Below, piece after piece: positions 22,069 to 30,496 of a stretch of 50,000 nucleotides of DNA. The first letter of the stretch is position 1. Each line of letters opens with the position of its first letter. The DNA is taken from contig CAJNDS010002376.1 in the NCBI GenBank assembly GCA_905221605.1, positions 1 to 50,000 of the forward strand, read 5' to 3'. The notes below the pieces were generated by a model. That model was not told where the DNA came from. It saw nothing but the letters and a program-made list of their open reading frames with translations, and did no database searches. This stretch comes from Symbiodinium natans. Its lineage: Eukaryota > Sar > Dinophyceae > Suessiales > Symbiodiniaceae. Position numbers and translations under genes: made by a program.

Positions 22069-25000
22069 AATATATATTGTCTTTAAATGTATATTGAGAT
22101 TTATATTTATATTGATTTGTTTTATGTATATATTCTTTATGTATTTATGTATTCATTTATTTATTCATGCATTTTTATTTGTATTCATTTGTATATCTAT
22201 CTAATGATTTCCTAAATATTTATGTATATTTATAAATTACTTATTTAGCTATTCTGTCTACATAGATACATGTATACATATATGCATATATACATATATA
22301 CATATATACATTTATACATTTATACATTTATACATGTATACATTTATACATGTATACATGTATACATTTGCTCACCCCCCCCCAATGGACCCACCGCGGA
22401 TGGCAGCCGAGTCCTAGCCAGATCAAGGCAAAAAACAACAAAACAAGAAACTAACAAAAACCAACAAACCAAAAAAATCCAAAAAACCAAAAAAACCAAA
22501 AAAACCAAAAAACCAAAAAAACCAAAAAAACCAAAAAAACCATCTTTTCCAAAACTATGGGGCTGGGGCCTCCAAAAGATGGTTTTTTTGGTTTTCTCGA
22601 GAAAAAGATGGTTTTTTTGGTTCGAAACCATCTTTTTCTCGAGAAAAAGATGGTTTTTGAGCAGCCGCTCTTCTAAAAACCATCTTTTTCTCGAGAAAAA
22701 GATGGTTTTACCAGGACAAGACCTCCAAAAACCATCTTTTTCTCGAGAAAAAGATGGTTTTACCAGGACAAGACCTCCAAAAACCATCTTTTTCTCGAGA
22801 AAAAGATGGTTTTTCCAGGACAAGATCTCCAAAAACCATCTTTTTCTCGAGAAAAAGATGGTTTTTCGAAGAGCGGCTGCTCAAAAACCATCTTTTTCTC
22901 GAGAAAAAGATGGTTTCGAACCAAAAAAACCATCTTTTTCTCGAGAAAACCAAAAAAACCATCTCTTGAAGGCCCCAGCCCCATAGTTTTGGAAAAGATG
23001 GTTTTTTTGGTTTTTTTGGTTTTTTTGGTTTTCTCGAGAAAAAGATGGTTTTTTGGTTCGAAACCATCTTTTTCTCGAGAAAAAGATTGTTTTGAGCAAC
23101 CATCCTTCGAAAAACCATCTTTTTCTCGAGAAAAAGATGGTTTTACCAGGAGAAGACCTCCAAAAACCATCTTTTTCTCGAGAAAAAGATGGTTTTACCA
23201 GGACAAGACCTCCGGAAACCATCTTTTTCTCGAGAAAAAGATGGTTTTTCCAGGGTAAGATCTCTAAAAACCATCTTTTTCTCGAGAAAAAGATGGTTTT
23301 TCGAAGAGCGGCTGCTCAAAAACCATCTTTTTCTCGAGAAAAAGATGGTTTCGAACCAAAAAAACCATCTTTTTCTCGAGAAAACCAAAAAAACCATCTT
23401 TTGGAGGCCCCAGCCCCATAGTTTTGGAAAAGATGGTTTTTTTTTGGTTTTTTTGGTTTTTTTGGTTTTCTCGAGAAAAAGATGGTTAAGTTTTAGGGGT
23501 TTAAGCCTCATGCACTACAGGGTTATAAGGTTCTAATCCTATAGGTATTGCCTTAACCTTTAACCCTAAACCTTTAACTTTAAACCCTGCAGGGTTAACC
23601 CCGTGAGAAATTTAGAGATAGACCCCGAAAAGACCCTAAACCTTCTTACAGGGTGTCATGGTTTTAAAACCGATAGGACATGTATACCTTCAGCGCCTGT
23701 AGGGTTCAAGCCTTTGAACGTGCTAGACCCCTATAGGGTGCTAAGGTTCTGACCCTAGAGGGTTTAGGATTAAGGCTTAAATGCCCTCTAGGTTTAAATG
23801 CCTAAGTCTTAAACCCCAAACCTTTAAACCTTCATCTTATGGGGTTTGAAGGTCAAGGGTTTAGGCTTGATTGCCGAGGGCTTTAGGGTCCTGACCCTAG
23901 AGGGTTTAGGGTTAAGGAATAGATGCGTAAACCTTAAACCCTGAAGGTTTAAACTCTATGGGCTTAGGGGGCTTAGGTTTTTTTAAACCCTAAGCCTTTA
24001 AACCTTCACACTACAGAGTTTAGAGGTGTTAAGGGTGACAAATTGATTACATACTTAGCTTTAAATGCCTGAATCTTAAACCCCAAACCTTTAAACCTTA
24101 ACCCTATAGGGTTTAAAGGTTAAGGGCTTAGTGTTAATCGCTGTCTTAGGTTTAAATGTCTGAATCTTAAACCCTAAAACTTTAAACCTTCACCCTATAG
24201 GGTTTAAAGGTTAAGGGTTTAGGTTGAATCGTCAGCTTGGATTTAAATGTCTAAGTAAAGAATCCTAAACCTTTAAATCTCATCCCTATGGGGTTTAAGG
24301 TTAAGGGTTCAATATGAACTGCCGGCATAGGTCTAAATACCTAAACCTTAAACTTAAACCCTAAACCTTTAAATATCTTAACCCTATAGGGTTTAAAGGT
24401 TAGAGGCTTAGCGTAAATTGCCGGAATAGGTTTAAATGCCTAAATCTTGAGCCCGAAACCTTTAAACCTTAGCCCAACAGGGTTTAAAGGTTAAGGGTTT
24501 AAAATTAGTTGCAGGCTTAATTAGGTTTACATTCCTACATCTTATATCCTAAACCTTTAAAAATCTTAACCCTATAGGGTTTAAAGGTTAAGGGCTTGGC
24601 TGCAGGTTTAAATGGCTAAATATTAAACCCTAAGCCTCTAAACTTTAACCCTACAGGGTTTAAAGGTTAAGGGTTTAAAATTAGTTGCAGGCTTAGGTTT
24701 AAATGCCTACATCTTAAACCCTAAACCTGTAAAAATCTCAACCCGATAGAATTTAAAGGTTAAGGGCTTAGCTTTAATTACCGGCATAGGTTCAAATGCC
24801 TAAATCTTAAACCCTTAACCTTTAAACCTTAACCCTACAGGGTTTAAAGGTTAAGGTTTTTTTTTTGCAGGCTTAGGTTTAAATGCCTAGATCTTAAATT
24901 ATAAACAAAAGCCAACAGAAAGAAAAACCCTCCGTGCGTGTGTGAGAGGGTGAATTAAGGAATACAGTCAAAAATCCGGTCACCGGAAAATCACCAGACA

Positions 25001-26113
25001 GCATAGGTTTTATCGGTATTTGCGGTACTTTTGCAAAGATCAAGGCCCGCGGTGGGTCCATTGGGGGGGGGTGACCATACATTTATACATCTATGCATAT
25101 ATACATATGTACATATATGCATATATACATATTATGCGTATGTATACATTCCAGTTGCTGTCGGTGGAATATGGTGGCCTGCCTTTGGAAACTGCTTCCG
25201 CATCCGCAGCAAGTTGCGACCTTGGCAGTGGCATGTCGCTGCCCTTTCCTGCTGCCCGGAATCGGTCAGCAGCAGCAAGGCCAAGGTCCCATCCCAAATT
25301 GTTTTTGCGGGTGATGGAGCTCATCCCCACCTGTGGACCGGACCGGAAGGTAAAAGCAAATGTAGCTGGTTGTGCTGCAATACTTTGTTATCAACGACGG
25401 CGATTCCGATGCTGGGTTGCGCACGAAGTGATTCATCTTCTGGTAAGTCTTCAGCTTCATGAACCTGTCCGCTGGGACAGCCTGCGTTGCAAAGTCCACA
25501 AGGTGTTTACTGGTTTTCACTGATTCCTTTCTCCGTGTGTGTGTAAGGAACTCCCATAGGCAGCCCAAAATCTGGAAATAAAGGGGTCCTTCCTAAAGGA
25601 CTCACGCGGAAGGGGGAGGCGAGAGAGGAGTGACTTCGTTCGACTATATGAGGTGAGGGAGCTGAAGCCTTTCATGCCTCTTGCAGGGAAGCTATTTGCT
25701 TTGCTTTGCAAAGGGCTCCAACCGCTCAAAACCTCTCTGGGCCTCTTGTTTGTCAGTTTTTGGAGAATCTATTCTGAATGCTCATCGGGAGCACTGCACC
25801 TCATCGTGGTTTGCATCTTGGGATTGCAGGTTTGACAGTTTCTGCCGTGTCCACCACATTCTCGTCAGCTTCCCCCGAGCTTCTCCATCGGAGATCTCCA
25901 CCGTGTCAATTGTCTTCATGGGATCGACGTCCGGCATGTGAGGCTTACAACGAGCGGTTAGGGGCGAAAGCAACAAATCTGATTTCAAGTGGTAGCTGGA
26001 CTTCACGGATGCGATGCTGAGGTCCAGGCAGTGGACCTTGAAGCCGAAAGGCGAAATTTTAACATAATATTCCGGACATATGCCTTGCTAATCCCTTCCC
26101 CCAATACTAATCG

Positions 26114-26148
<35 letters not shown>

Positions 26149-26926
26149 TAAAACCCCCAAAGGGCTTTTAGTATTAGAGGGAGGGGGGGGGGGTTCTTAC
26201 TGTTGTGCGAACAACACAAAGCGTATACGAGCTCTCTCATGTCCATTTACATATAAGGGTGTTTTCTTGCTGGTGGGAAGGGACTAGTCACGCAAACTAC
26301 GCTGGAAGTCGTAACAACTTACTATGGGCACCATCTCCTTTGTGGATGCCGTGGTCTGTGTTTGCTATTGTCTGCTGCGGACTTGTAACTTGTTGTGACA
26401 GATTCAAGTCGGCACCAGTGCACGCACCGAGGAAGGCACCGAATCAGACCAGAAGAGGTCAAAGTCGGCATTTGCAGAAGAAGCTTCTTTCCAATTCTCG
26501 AACTCCGCGCAGACCTGCATGAGACTGAAACGATGAGAGCAAAAGAGCAACAGTTGAGAAAACGGCACCTCTGGCAGTATCTCATACTTGCTCTCGAGCC
26601 ACACAAGGATCCTTGTTGCGGTGCACAGGTTCTAGCGAAGACGCATAACGAGCATAACGGGCGTAACGCTCTGCAACGCTCTGCAACGCTCTGCAACGAT
26701 CTGCAACCCACTTGATCTCTGAGGGTCTTCTTGGCTCGATCTGCAGCTCTCTTGCGCCGACCTGAATCTCATAGATTCAGCTCATACCATATCTCAAAAG
26801 CTTGTGACAATAATTGACAATATGACTCATCCTGTCCGGAATTGTCGCATTCCAAACCTTCTTGGGGCTCGTGCGACCCGCTGCTGATGCTGCTGGTGCT
26901 TCTTCACCAACCGGGCGCACCTCCAC
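13472..26926 (-). CDS. Tubulin-tyrosine-ligase-like (TTLL) protein, many exons, hosts a nested gene
   Basis: TTLL enzymes are ATP-grasp ligases that add amino acids, typically glutamate or glycine, to tubulin tails in cilia and the cytoskeleton. Predicted exons: 26926-26819 ([13 protein letters not shown]), 26514-26416 ([15 protein letters not shown]), 25481-25425 ([15 protein letters not shown]), 25330-25282 ([13 protein letters not shown]), 22007-21952 ([17 protein letters not shown]), 21404-21350 ([11 protein letters not shown]), 21280-21207 ([14 protein letters not shown]), 21062-20964 ([20 protein letters not shown]), 20167-20134 ([10 protein letters not shown]), 20056-20028 (VEPTKNNLS), 19975-19915 ([16 protein letters not shown]), 19826-19769 ([18 protein letters not shown]), 14619-14564 ([18 protein letters not shown]), 14283-14219 ([20 protein letters not shown]), 14142-14109 ([11 protein letters not shown]), 14047-13994 ([18 protein letters not shown]), 13813-13754 ([20 protein letters not shown]), 13660-13472 ([12 protein letters not shown] to stop). 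Phases close from 22.0 kb onward; a small exon between the fourth and fifth may be missing. The true start is unknown. TTLL subfamily cannot be assigned. Confidence 0.9.
15508..16618 (-). CDS. Gly-Ala-Cys repeat protein with DOMON-like C-terminal half and hydrophobic tail, copy 1 (probable second exon of the YHYH gene)
   Basis: The exon probably begins after the acceptor CTCGCAG at 16,619. It encodes a short Cys/Gly leader, then a long tract of Gly-Ala-Cys triplets interrupted twice by Gly-Ala-Thr-Thr-Thr. A domain starting [17 protein letters not shown] follows and ends [34 protein letters not shown]. That last part resembles the C-terminal half of DOMON domains (R-x-L-x-T-G-D-x-x-D, A-x-G, H). 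The protein ends in a hydrophobic stretch, [14 protein letters not shown], then stop: a membrane or GPI-anchor tail. There is no signal peptide at its start, whereas the YHYH ORF upstream has one and lacks a tail. I therefore infer one gene with a ~2 kb intron. The unit lies inside a TTLL intron. The tract could bind metal or form disulfides; no function is known. Confidence 0.7.
15957..16560. repeat. 9-bp coding repeat (GCACCGCAA type) encoding Gly-Ala-Cys
   Basis: Over 60 tandem 9-bp units on the plus strand (GCGCCGCAA, GCACCGCAG, GCGCCACAA variants). Two punctuating blocks, GCAGCAGTGGTGGTGGTA, lie near 16,133 and 16,230, with a related GTTGTGGTG block near 16,350. Unit boundaries keep the minus-strand frame, so length changes preserve the protein repeat. 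Long plus-strand and alternate-frame ORFs over it are artefacts. Confidence 0.9.
17176..17568 (-). CDS. Unassigned open frame in the copy-1-specific spacer
   Basis: A minus-strand frame of about 130 codons with balanced composition. It contains [20 protein letters not shown] and further on [20 protein letters not shown]. It lies between the two conserved ORFs of copy 1, in sequence with no counterpart in copy 2, so it would be intronic if those ORFs belong to one gene. It could be a remnant of an inserted element or a chance frame. No family recognised. Confidence 0.3.
   Translation of the reverse strand: MRSEKRPADCRTPFFRHFFADIPRIFGRNCLNQFSVNLCSGGDRLKPRICIACIKCGLNTQILDTRLRYLRRFGYYLVPEMLVSLRRNVERASINETGILASHRRRCVWDDKANRNNQARLCDTERVVKG
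18655..19619 (-). CDS. YHYH-domain protein with Gly-X-Cys tract, copy 1
   Basis: The preferred ATG is at 19,619 because a signal peptide follows at once ([19 protein letters not shown]) and similarity to copy 2 starts exactly there; an in-frame ATG at 19,668 is an alternative. Residues ~20-80 ([35 protein letters not shown]) resemble the first half of a DOMON domain. A Gly-X-Cys tract with Gly-Ser-Cys and Gly-Ala-Cys triplets follows, then a basic linker ([11 protein letters not shown]). Next is the YHYH domain: [32 protein letters not shown] and [18 protein letters not shown], where the family's closing motif is degenerate. YHYH proteins have no settled function. The exon probably ends near 18,655: copy 2 differs by one base just beyond, shifting the frame. 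The DOMON reading is tentative. Confidence 0.85.
20183..20225. repeat. (CT)n microsatellite
   Basis: A CT dinucleotide run with one interruption, in the TTLL intron next to the exon encoding [11 protein letters not shown] second, similar tract lies at 20,672-20,722. Confidence 0.9.
20672..20722. repeat. (CT)n microsatellite
   Basis: A CT run of about 50 bases in the same TTLL intron, followed 35 bases later by the 9-bp GGGGCACTC array. Confidence 0.9.
20757..20880. repeat. 9-bp minisatellite (GGGGCACTC)n
   Basis: Thirteen to fourteen tandem GGGGCACTC units with a single variant (GGGGCACTT). It lies within the TTLL intron between the exons ending at 20,964 and starting at 20,167, so the Pro-Ser-Ala or Leu-Gly-Ala reading frames over it are not genes. 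Confidence 0.95.
22541..23485. repeat. Array of 34-bp perfect palindromes centred on CTCGAG
   Basis: About eleven copies of a palindrome whose half is AAAACCATCTTTTTCTC (mirrored through CTCGAG) are separated by 15-25-base spacers. The spacers recur in both orientations (for example ACCAGGACAAGACCTCC, and GAGCAGCCGCTCTTC with its complement). At higher order, a block with GGGGCTGGGGCC appears near 22,560 and is inverted near 22,972 and 23,408. The array is thus made of nested inverted units of about 430 bp. Open frames across it are translation artefacts of the palindromes. Confidence 0.95.
23486..24890. repeat. Telomere-like interstitial satellite, ~90-bp period
   Basis: The stretch is dense in TTTAGGG/CCCTAAA-like words and variants. 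From about 24,090 a monomer of 87-99 bp recurs about nine times, marked by CCCTATAGGGTTTAAAGG at about 24,103, 24,192, 24,375 and 24,563 and by variants at 24,285, 24,474, 24,650, 24,740 and 24,832. Each monomer holds an inverted core AACCCTATAGGGTT. TTTAGGG is the plant-type telomere unit also reported from dinoflagellates. Here it is degenerate and interstitial, so it is not an active chromosome end. Confidence 0.85.
26090..26197. repeat. C31 homopolymer within an imperfect hairpin
   Basis: Thirty-one consecutive C at 26,114-26,144 are followed by a G-rich run at about 26,180-26,193. Flanking AATACTAAT and TTAGTATTAG are nearly reverse-complementary, and CCCTTCCCCC pairs with GAGGGAGGGGG. 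The whole could fold into a C:G stem. It lies in the TTLL intron between the exons at 26.4 and 25.5 kb. The homopolymer length may be an assembly or sequencing estimate. Confidence 0.8.
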
Positions 26927-27244
26927 TGATCTGCACTGATCTGCACTGGTATCACGAGAAAAACGTGACAAAACAGTACGAAACACTGTGCCGTCACGAC
27001 TCTTTTACGACTCTTCACTGGGCCTCTCTCGCTTTTGCGGTGGACTTTGCGAGCGCAATGGCCGAGGACCACTCAGGCCTCAAGCACTGGGCAGAACTCA
27101 AAAGTCAGGCCTTGGTCTGAACTCGTCGTAGGCCCCTCCTTTCGGTCTGAGAACGTGGCGGCACAGTCCGACGATCGCCAGGATAGTCCTCACGGGATCT
27201 GGTTGGAAGCATCACGATGCTCTTCGCTCGGCATTATCCAGTCA

Positions 27245-27484
27245 TCATGCAGTGTCACGAGTTCCCGCTCTTCTAAACCGGCACTCCTCGTCTTCGCCAC
27301 GCACATCAGGAGTGAATAGCTGCTCTTCGCTGAACACGTTCTGGTGGACATCACCGGCCTCAGCCGCTTTCATTCCATGCTGCATGGAACAAACTGGGCC
27401 ACAGTCCACATACGTCAACATTGGTTCTGGTGCTGGTGCTGCTATCGGATGACCAGAAAGTGGCATGAAGAAACCCCCACGCAT
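27245..27484 (-). CDS. Possible N-terminal exon of the TTLL gene
   Basis: A minus-strand frame with protein-like composition (AEAGDVHQNVFSEEQLFTPD then VRGEDEECRF) lies about 300 bases upstream of the first TTLL exon I can identify. TTLL proteins often have poorly conserved N-terminal extensions, so this would fit, but there is no motif and no splice phase could be checked. Confidence 0.25.
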   Translation of the reverse strand: MRGGFFMPLSGHPIAAPAPEPMLTYVDCGPVCSMQHGMKAAEAGDVHQNVFSEEQLFTPDVRGEDEECRFRRAGTRDTA

Positions 27485-27489
27485 AGATT

Positions 27490-29000
27490 GATAGATAGAT
27501 CTGCGAACTCAACGCTTGCTCGGCCTGCCTCGCATGTGCGTCATGTTCTCGCTTGCCACGACTATACTCTAAACGTGTCTGAGGCAAAGAACCATCCGTT
27601 GCACTCACGATCTACAAGTCCTGACGCTTCTGGGCTTGAGTATCGGATGCTTCACACTGTGGTCAGCAGCTCCTTGCAAAGCCTCACGCCGAGACGAGGG
27701 CTACCGACCTCACCAGATCAGGACAAAAGCATGACAATGATGACAATGCATGCACTGGAGCTCTGAATCCGAGTTGGAAGCCAAGTCTGGGAGGACCATG
27801 GTTATTGGATGTCATCGGTCATCGGATGTCGGGTCGGAGGGCACATTGGAGCAAAAAACAGAATATTCGACTCTTTTGCAGCACCTGGCACCTGAACGCT
27901 TAGTGGCTATCGCTTAGTGGCTATGACTTTGTACCGTGAGGGCTACTGGCCATCCTGCTTACAAGTTTCTCAATGTTTTCCTTGAGCCGCGTCGGTGTCT
28001 CCAGCAATGCAGCTACTGCCATGCCATGACCAAAACAAAGCCATAGCAACAAAGGACAACAAGGCGTGACTTGACTTCCTGTTCTTGGGATGTCTTGGGA
28101 GTCTTGGAGTCTAAGCGCGTTTTGGAGTCTGGGAATGTACTTCGGCTGCAGTACAGGAGCGCGTCAAGCTGGAGTTAGGAGTGTGGCCGTCCGCAATGGT
28201 CTGAGGCTCAAGTGCTCGCTGAAATCTGCTTTTGCTCGCGAAAACGCAGCTGTGGCGTCAGGGGGTGGTGGCGTCAGATCTTCGTGAAGCTGTCACGTGC
28301 CAGACACGTCACACAAGTAGAGACCTGCAAGAGACACCGTGGCGAAGTCATAGCAGGGTGGAGGGCATCCATGTATCAACAGATATGGTCTGCAAACGTC
28401 TGCAAAGGACGCTGCAGCATGCCAAACTTCTTGCTTCACCATGCTTCACCCTTTTTCTCCAGCAGCAAAGGGCTTGTCAATCCAACGAACCCCTTCGTCC
28501 AGCAACGGGCTTGTCAATCCAACGAAACCCCTTGCCTTTACAGAACATGTACAGAACATGCGGGACAAGCTAAGGAGCCTCTCTTGAGAGGCTCCTTGCT
28601 GTCCTCGTCTCACGTGGCGTGTCATTCGGCCGCTCCTAGGAGCGGAACAAGGCGAGCGAAGGCTGCTGGCCATGCCATGCCGCCCCACAAAATCTGCCAT
28701 AAAAACAAGGCAGGTTCAGATCGTTCAGTGAATATCGACAACTCAGAAAGCCTCGCTTTGGAAACTCCAGAGGTTCTCTGTCACTGCCATCTATGCCGGC
28801 TACCTGCTGCTGGGTCTGCTGGGACACTGTTCAAGACAATTGCTGGCTGCCTTAAAGTGCTTTCAGGCTAGTCTGCCGATCAGAAAAGCCATTTCACAGA
28901 ACACAAGACGACGACGGATTGCAACCTCTACTTTACGGCTGCAGACCCAGCGCAGGATATATGAACGATCAAGATCGCCCGCACCCCGTAGCTTCCATGG
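27490..29000. other. No recognisable gene; presumed intergenic
   Basis: This stretch lies between the likely 5' end of TTLL and the stop codon of YHYH/Gly-X-Cys copy 2. I see no exon with motif support. An inverted pair, GGAGCCTCTCTTGAGAGGCTCC at about 28,575-28,595, forms a short perfect hairpin. Confidence 0.4.
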
Positions 29001-29010
29001 CCATAGCAAG

Positions 29011-30304
29011 CTACAGGAAAAACGAAGCTGCCAGGACAGCTGCTGGCAACCATTTCAAAAGGGCCACAGTGTTTGAGGTCGTTGCCGGCAGTCTCGGCGC
29101 AATGTTATCCCAATCGGCAGGGGGCATGCACTCGTACGACTCCGTGAGCGTGCTCAGGCAGACCATGTTGTGCGTCGCGGAGGAGCCGTGTCTTCCCACA
29201 TTGAGGTCATTTGCCGCGCCCATGGCCATAATGACATAGTAGGGTGTGTCTGCGGCAAGCACCAAGTCGGTGCAGTCGCCGGTGTTCAGCTTGCGATGGG
29301 CCTCCACCTTCATGCGGCCATTGCTGATGTCATAGGTGACCTCTGTCAGATCCTGCTTCTTGTCGATGCGGATGCCGTGACCAAGCAAGTTGCACTGGGA
29401 CAAGCTGATGGCGGTGCCAGCATTCATGACCGTCAGGTTCATTGCGCAGAACATCTGCCCTGGGCATTGGTAGGCACCGCAGCCGCCGCAGCCGCCACAG
29501 GCGCCGCAAGCGCCACAAGCGCCGCAGGCGCCACAAGCGCCGCAAGCGCCGCAAGCACCGCAAGCGCCGCAAGCGCCGCAAGCGCCGCAAGCACCGCAAG
29601 CACCGCAAGCGCCGCAAGCGCCGCAAGCAGCAGTGGTGGTGGTAGCACCGCAAGCGCCACAGGCACCGCAAGCGCCGCAGGCACCGCAGGCACCACAAGC
29701 GCCGCAAGCAGCAGTGGTGGTGGTAGCACCGCAAGCGCCACAGGCACCGCAAGCGCCGCAGGCACCGCAGGCACCACAAGCGCCGCAAGCAGCAGTGGTG
29801 GTGGTAGCACCGCAAGCGCCACAGGCACCGCAAGCGCCGCAGGCACCGCAGGCACCACAAGCGCCGCAAGCAGCAGTGGTGGTGGTAGCACCGCAAGCGC
29901 CACAGGCACCGCAAGCGCCGCAGGCACCGCAGGCACCACAAGCGCCGCAAGCAGCAGTGGTGGTGGTAGCACCGCAAGCGCCACAGGCACCGCAAGCGCC
30001 GCAGGCACCACAGGCACCACAAGCGCCGCAAGCGCCGCAAGCGCCACAAGCACCGCATGCACCGCATGCACCGCAGGCACCAGTTGTGGTGGCACCGCAG
30101 GCACCGCAAGCACCGCAGGCACCGCAAGCACCGCAGGCACCGCAGGCACCGCAGGCACCGCAAGCGCCGCAAGCACCGCAAGCGCCGCAAGCGCCGCAGG
30201 CACCACAGTAGCACGGCACTGAACCGCCACCGCAGCCGCCACAGCCACCGCAGCCACCGCAGCCACCGCAGCCACCAGTTGGACAAGTGCCGAGGTTGGC
30301 AAGC
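29011..30304 (-). CDS. Gly-Ala-Cys repeat protein with DOMON-like C-terminal half and hydrophobic tail, copy 2
   Basis: Paralogue of the 15.5-16.6 kb ORF. The exon probably starts after CTCGCAG at 30,305, with leader [14 protein letters not shown]. The Gly-Ala-Cys tract is longer than in copy 1 because an 81-base higher-order unit is repeated five times. The following domain is nearly identical ([41 protein letters not shown]). The last ~20 residues differ ([18 protein letters not shown] here) yet remain hydrophobic, so a membrane or GPI-signal role is kept without sequence conservation. That pattern argues for a translated product. The ORF is open upstream to 30,492, and nucleotide similarity also reaches there, but that part contains a 9-bp Lys-Ser-Leu repeat and is more likely intron edge. 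Confidence 0.7.
29627..30032. repeat. Five tandem 81-bp higher-order units in the Gly-Ala-Cys coding tract
   Basis: Each unit starts with GCAGCAGTGGTGGTGGTA and continues with seven 9-bp Gly-Ala-Cys codon triplets. The first four are essentially identical, pointing to recent expansion; copy 1 has only two comparable blocks. The period is a multiple of 9 and 3, so the frame is kept. Confidence 0.9.
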
Positions 30305-30496
30305 CTGCGAGTCTTGAACGACGTCGACTTCAACGACTTCAACGACTTCAGGCTGTGCGGGAGACCGGTCTTCACCTCATCGAAGATGGCATGTCGAGGG
30401 CAGCCTGTGCCAGTGAGCCAGCGTCCACTTCCTGACTCTTCCGGATGCGACACCAAGGCCTCTCCGGTCCTTGTTTGTGCACAACCTCGCATCTCT

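Larger units (their letters stand above)
22262..25149. mobile_element. 2.9-kb inverted-repeat-bounded element in a TTLL intron
   Basis: A 28-bp core at 22,372-22,399 (beginning TCACCCCCCCCCAATGGACC) recurs as its exact reverse complement at 25,047-25,074. Outside each core lies a TATACAT-type AT-rich arm (about 22,262-22,371 and 25,075-25,149), also in inverted orientation. Inside are A-rich CCAAAAAA repeats, the palindrome array and the telomere-like satellite. No transposase-like frame is present, so if mobile it is non-autonomous. It lies wholly within the intron between the TTLL exons at 25.3 and 22.0 kb. Target-site duplications could not be recognised because the flanks are simple sequence. 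It might instead be a locally expanded structured satellite. Confidence 0.5.

Noticed and set aside
22541-23485. CRISPR-like look: regular repeats with spacers.
   Set aside because: Spacers are not unique, recur in both orientations, and the repeats are perfect palindromes in a eukaryotic intron; no cas genes.
22270-23536. Many overlapping ORFs rich in SREKDG and SFSREK motifs.
   Set aside because: They occur on both strands because the DNA is palindromic, and the block lies inside a TTLL intron.
25782-25960. Minus-strand frame with [20 protein letters not shown] as an extra TTLL exon.
   Set aside because: It lies between two TTLL exons that join directly in phase 0 and has no TTLL motif.
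29170-30302. The same kind of alternative-frame ORFs over copy 2, up to 350 codons.
   Set aside because: Artefacts of the 9-bp and 81-bp repeats, for the same reason.
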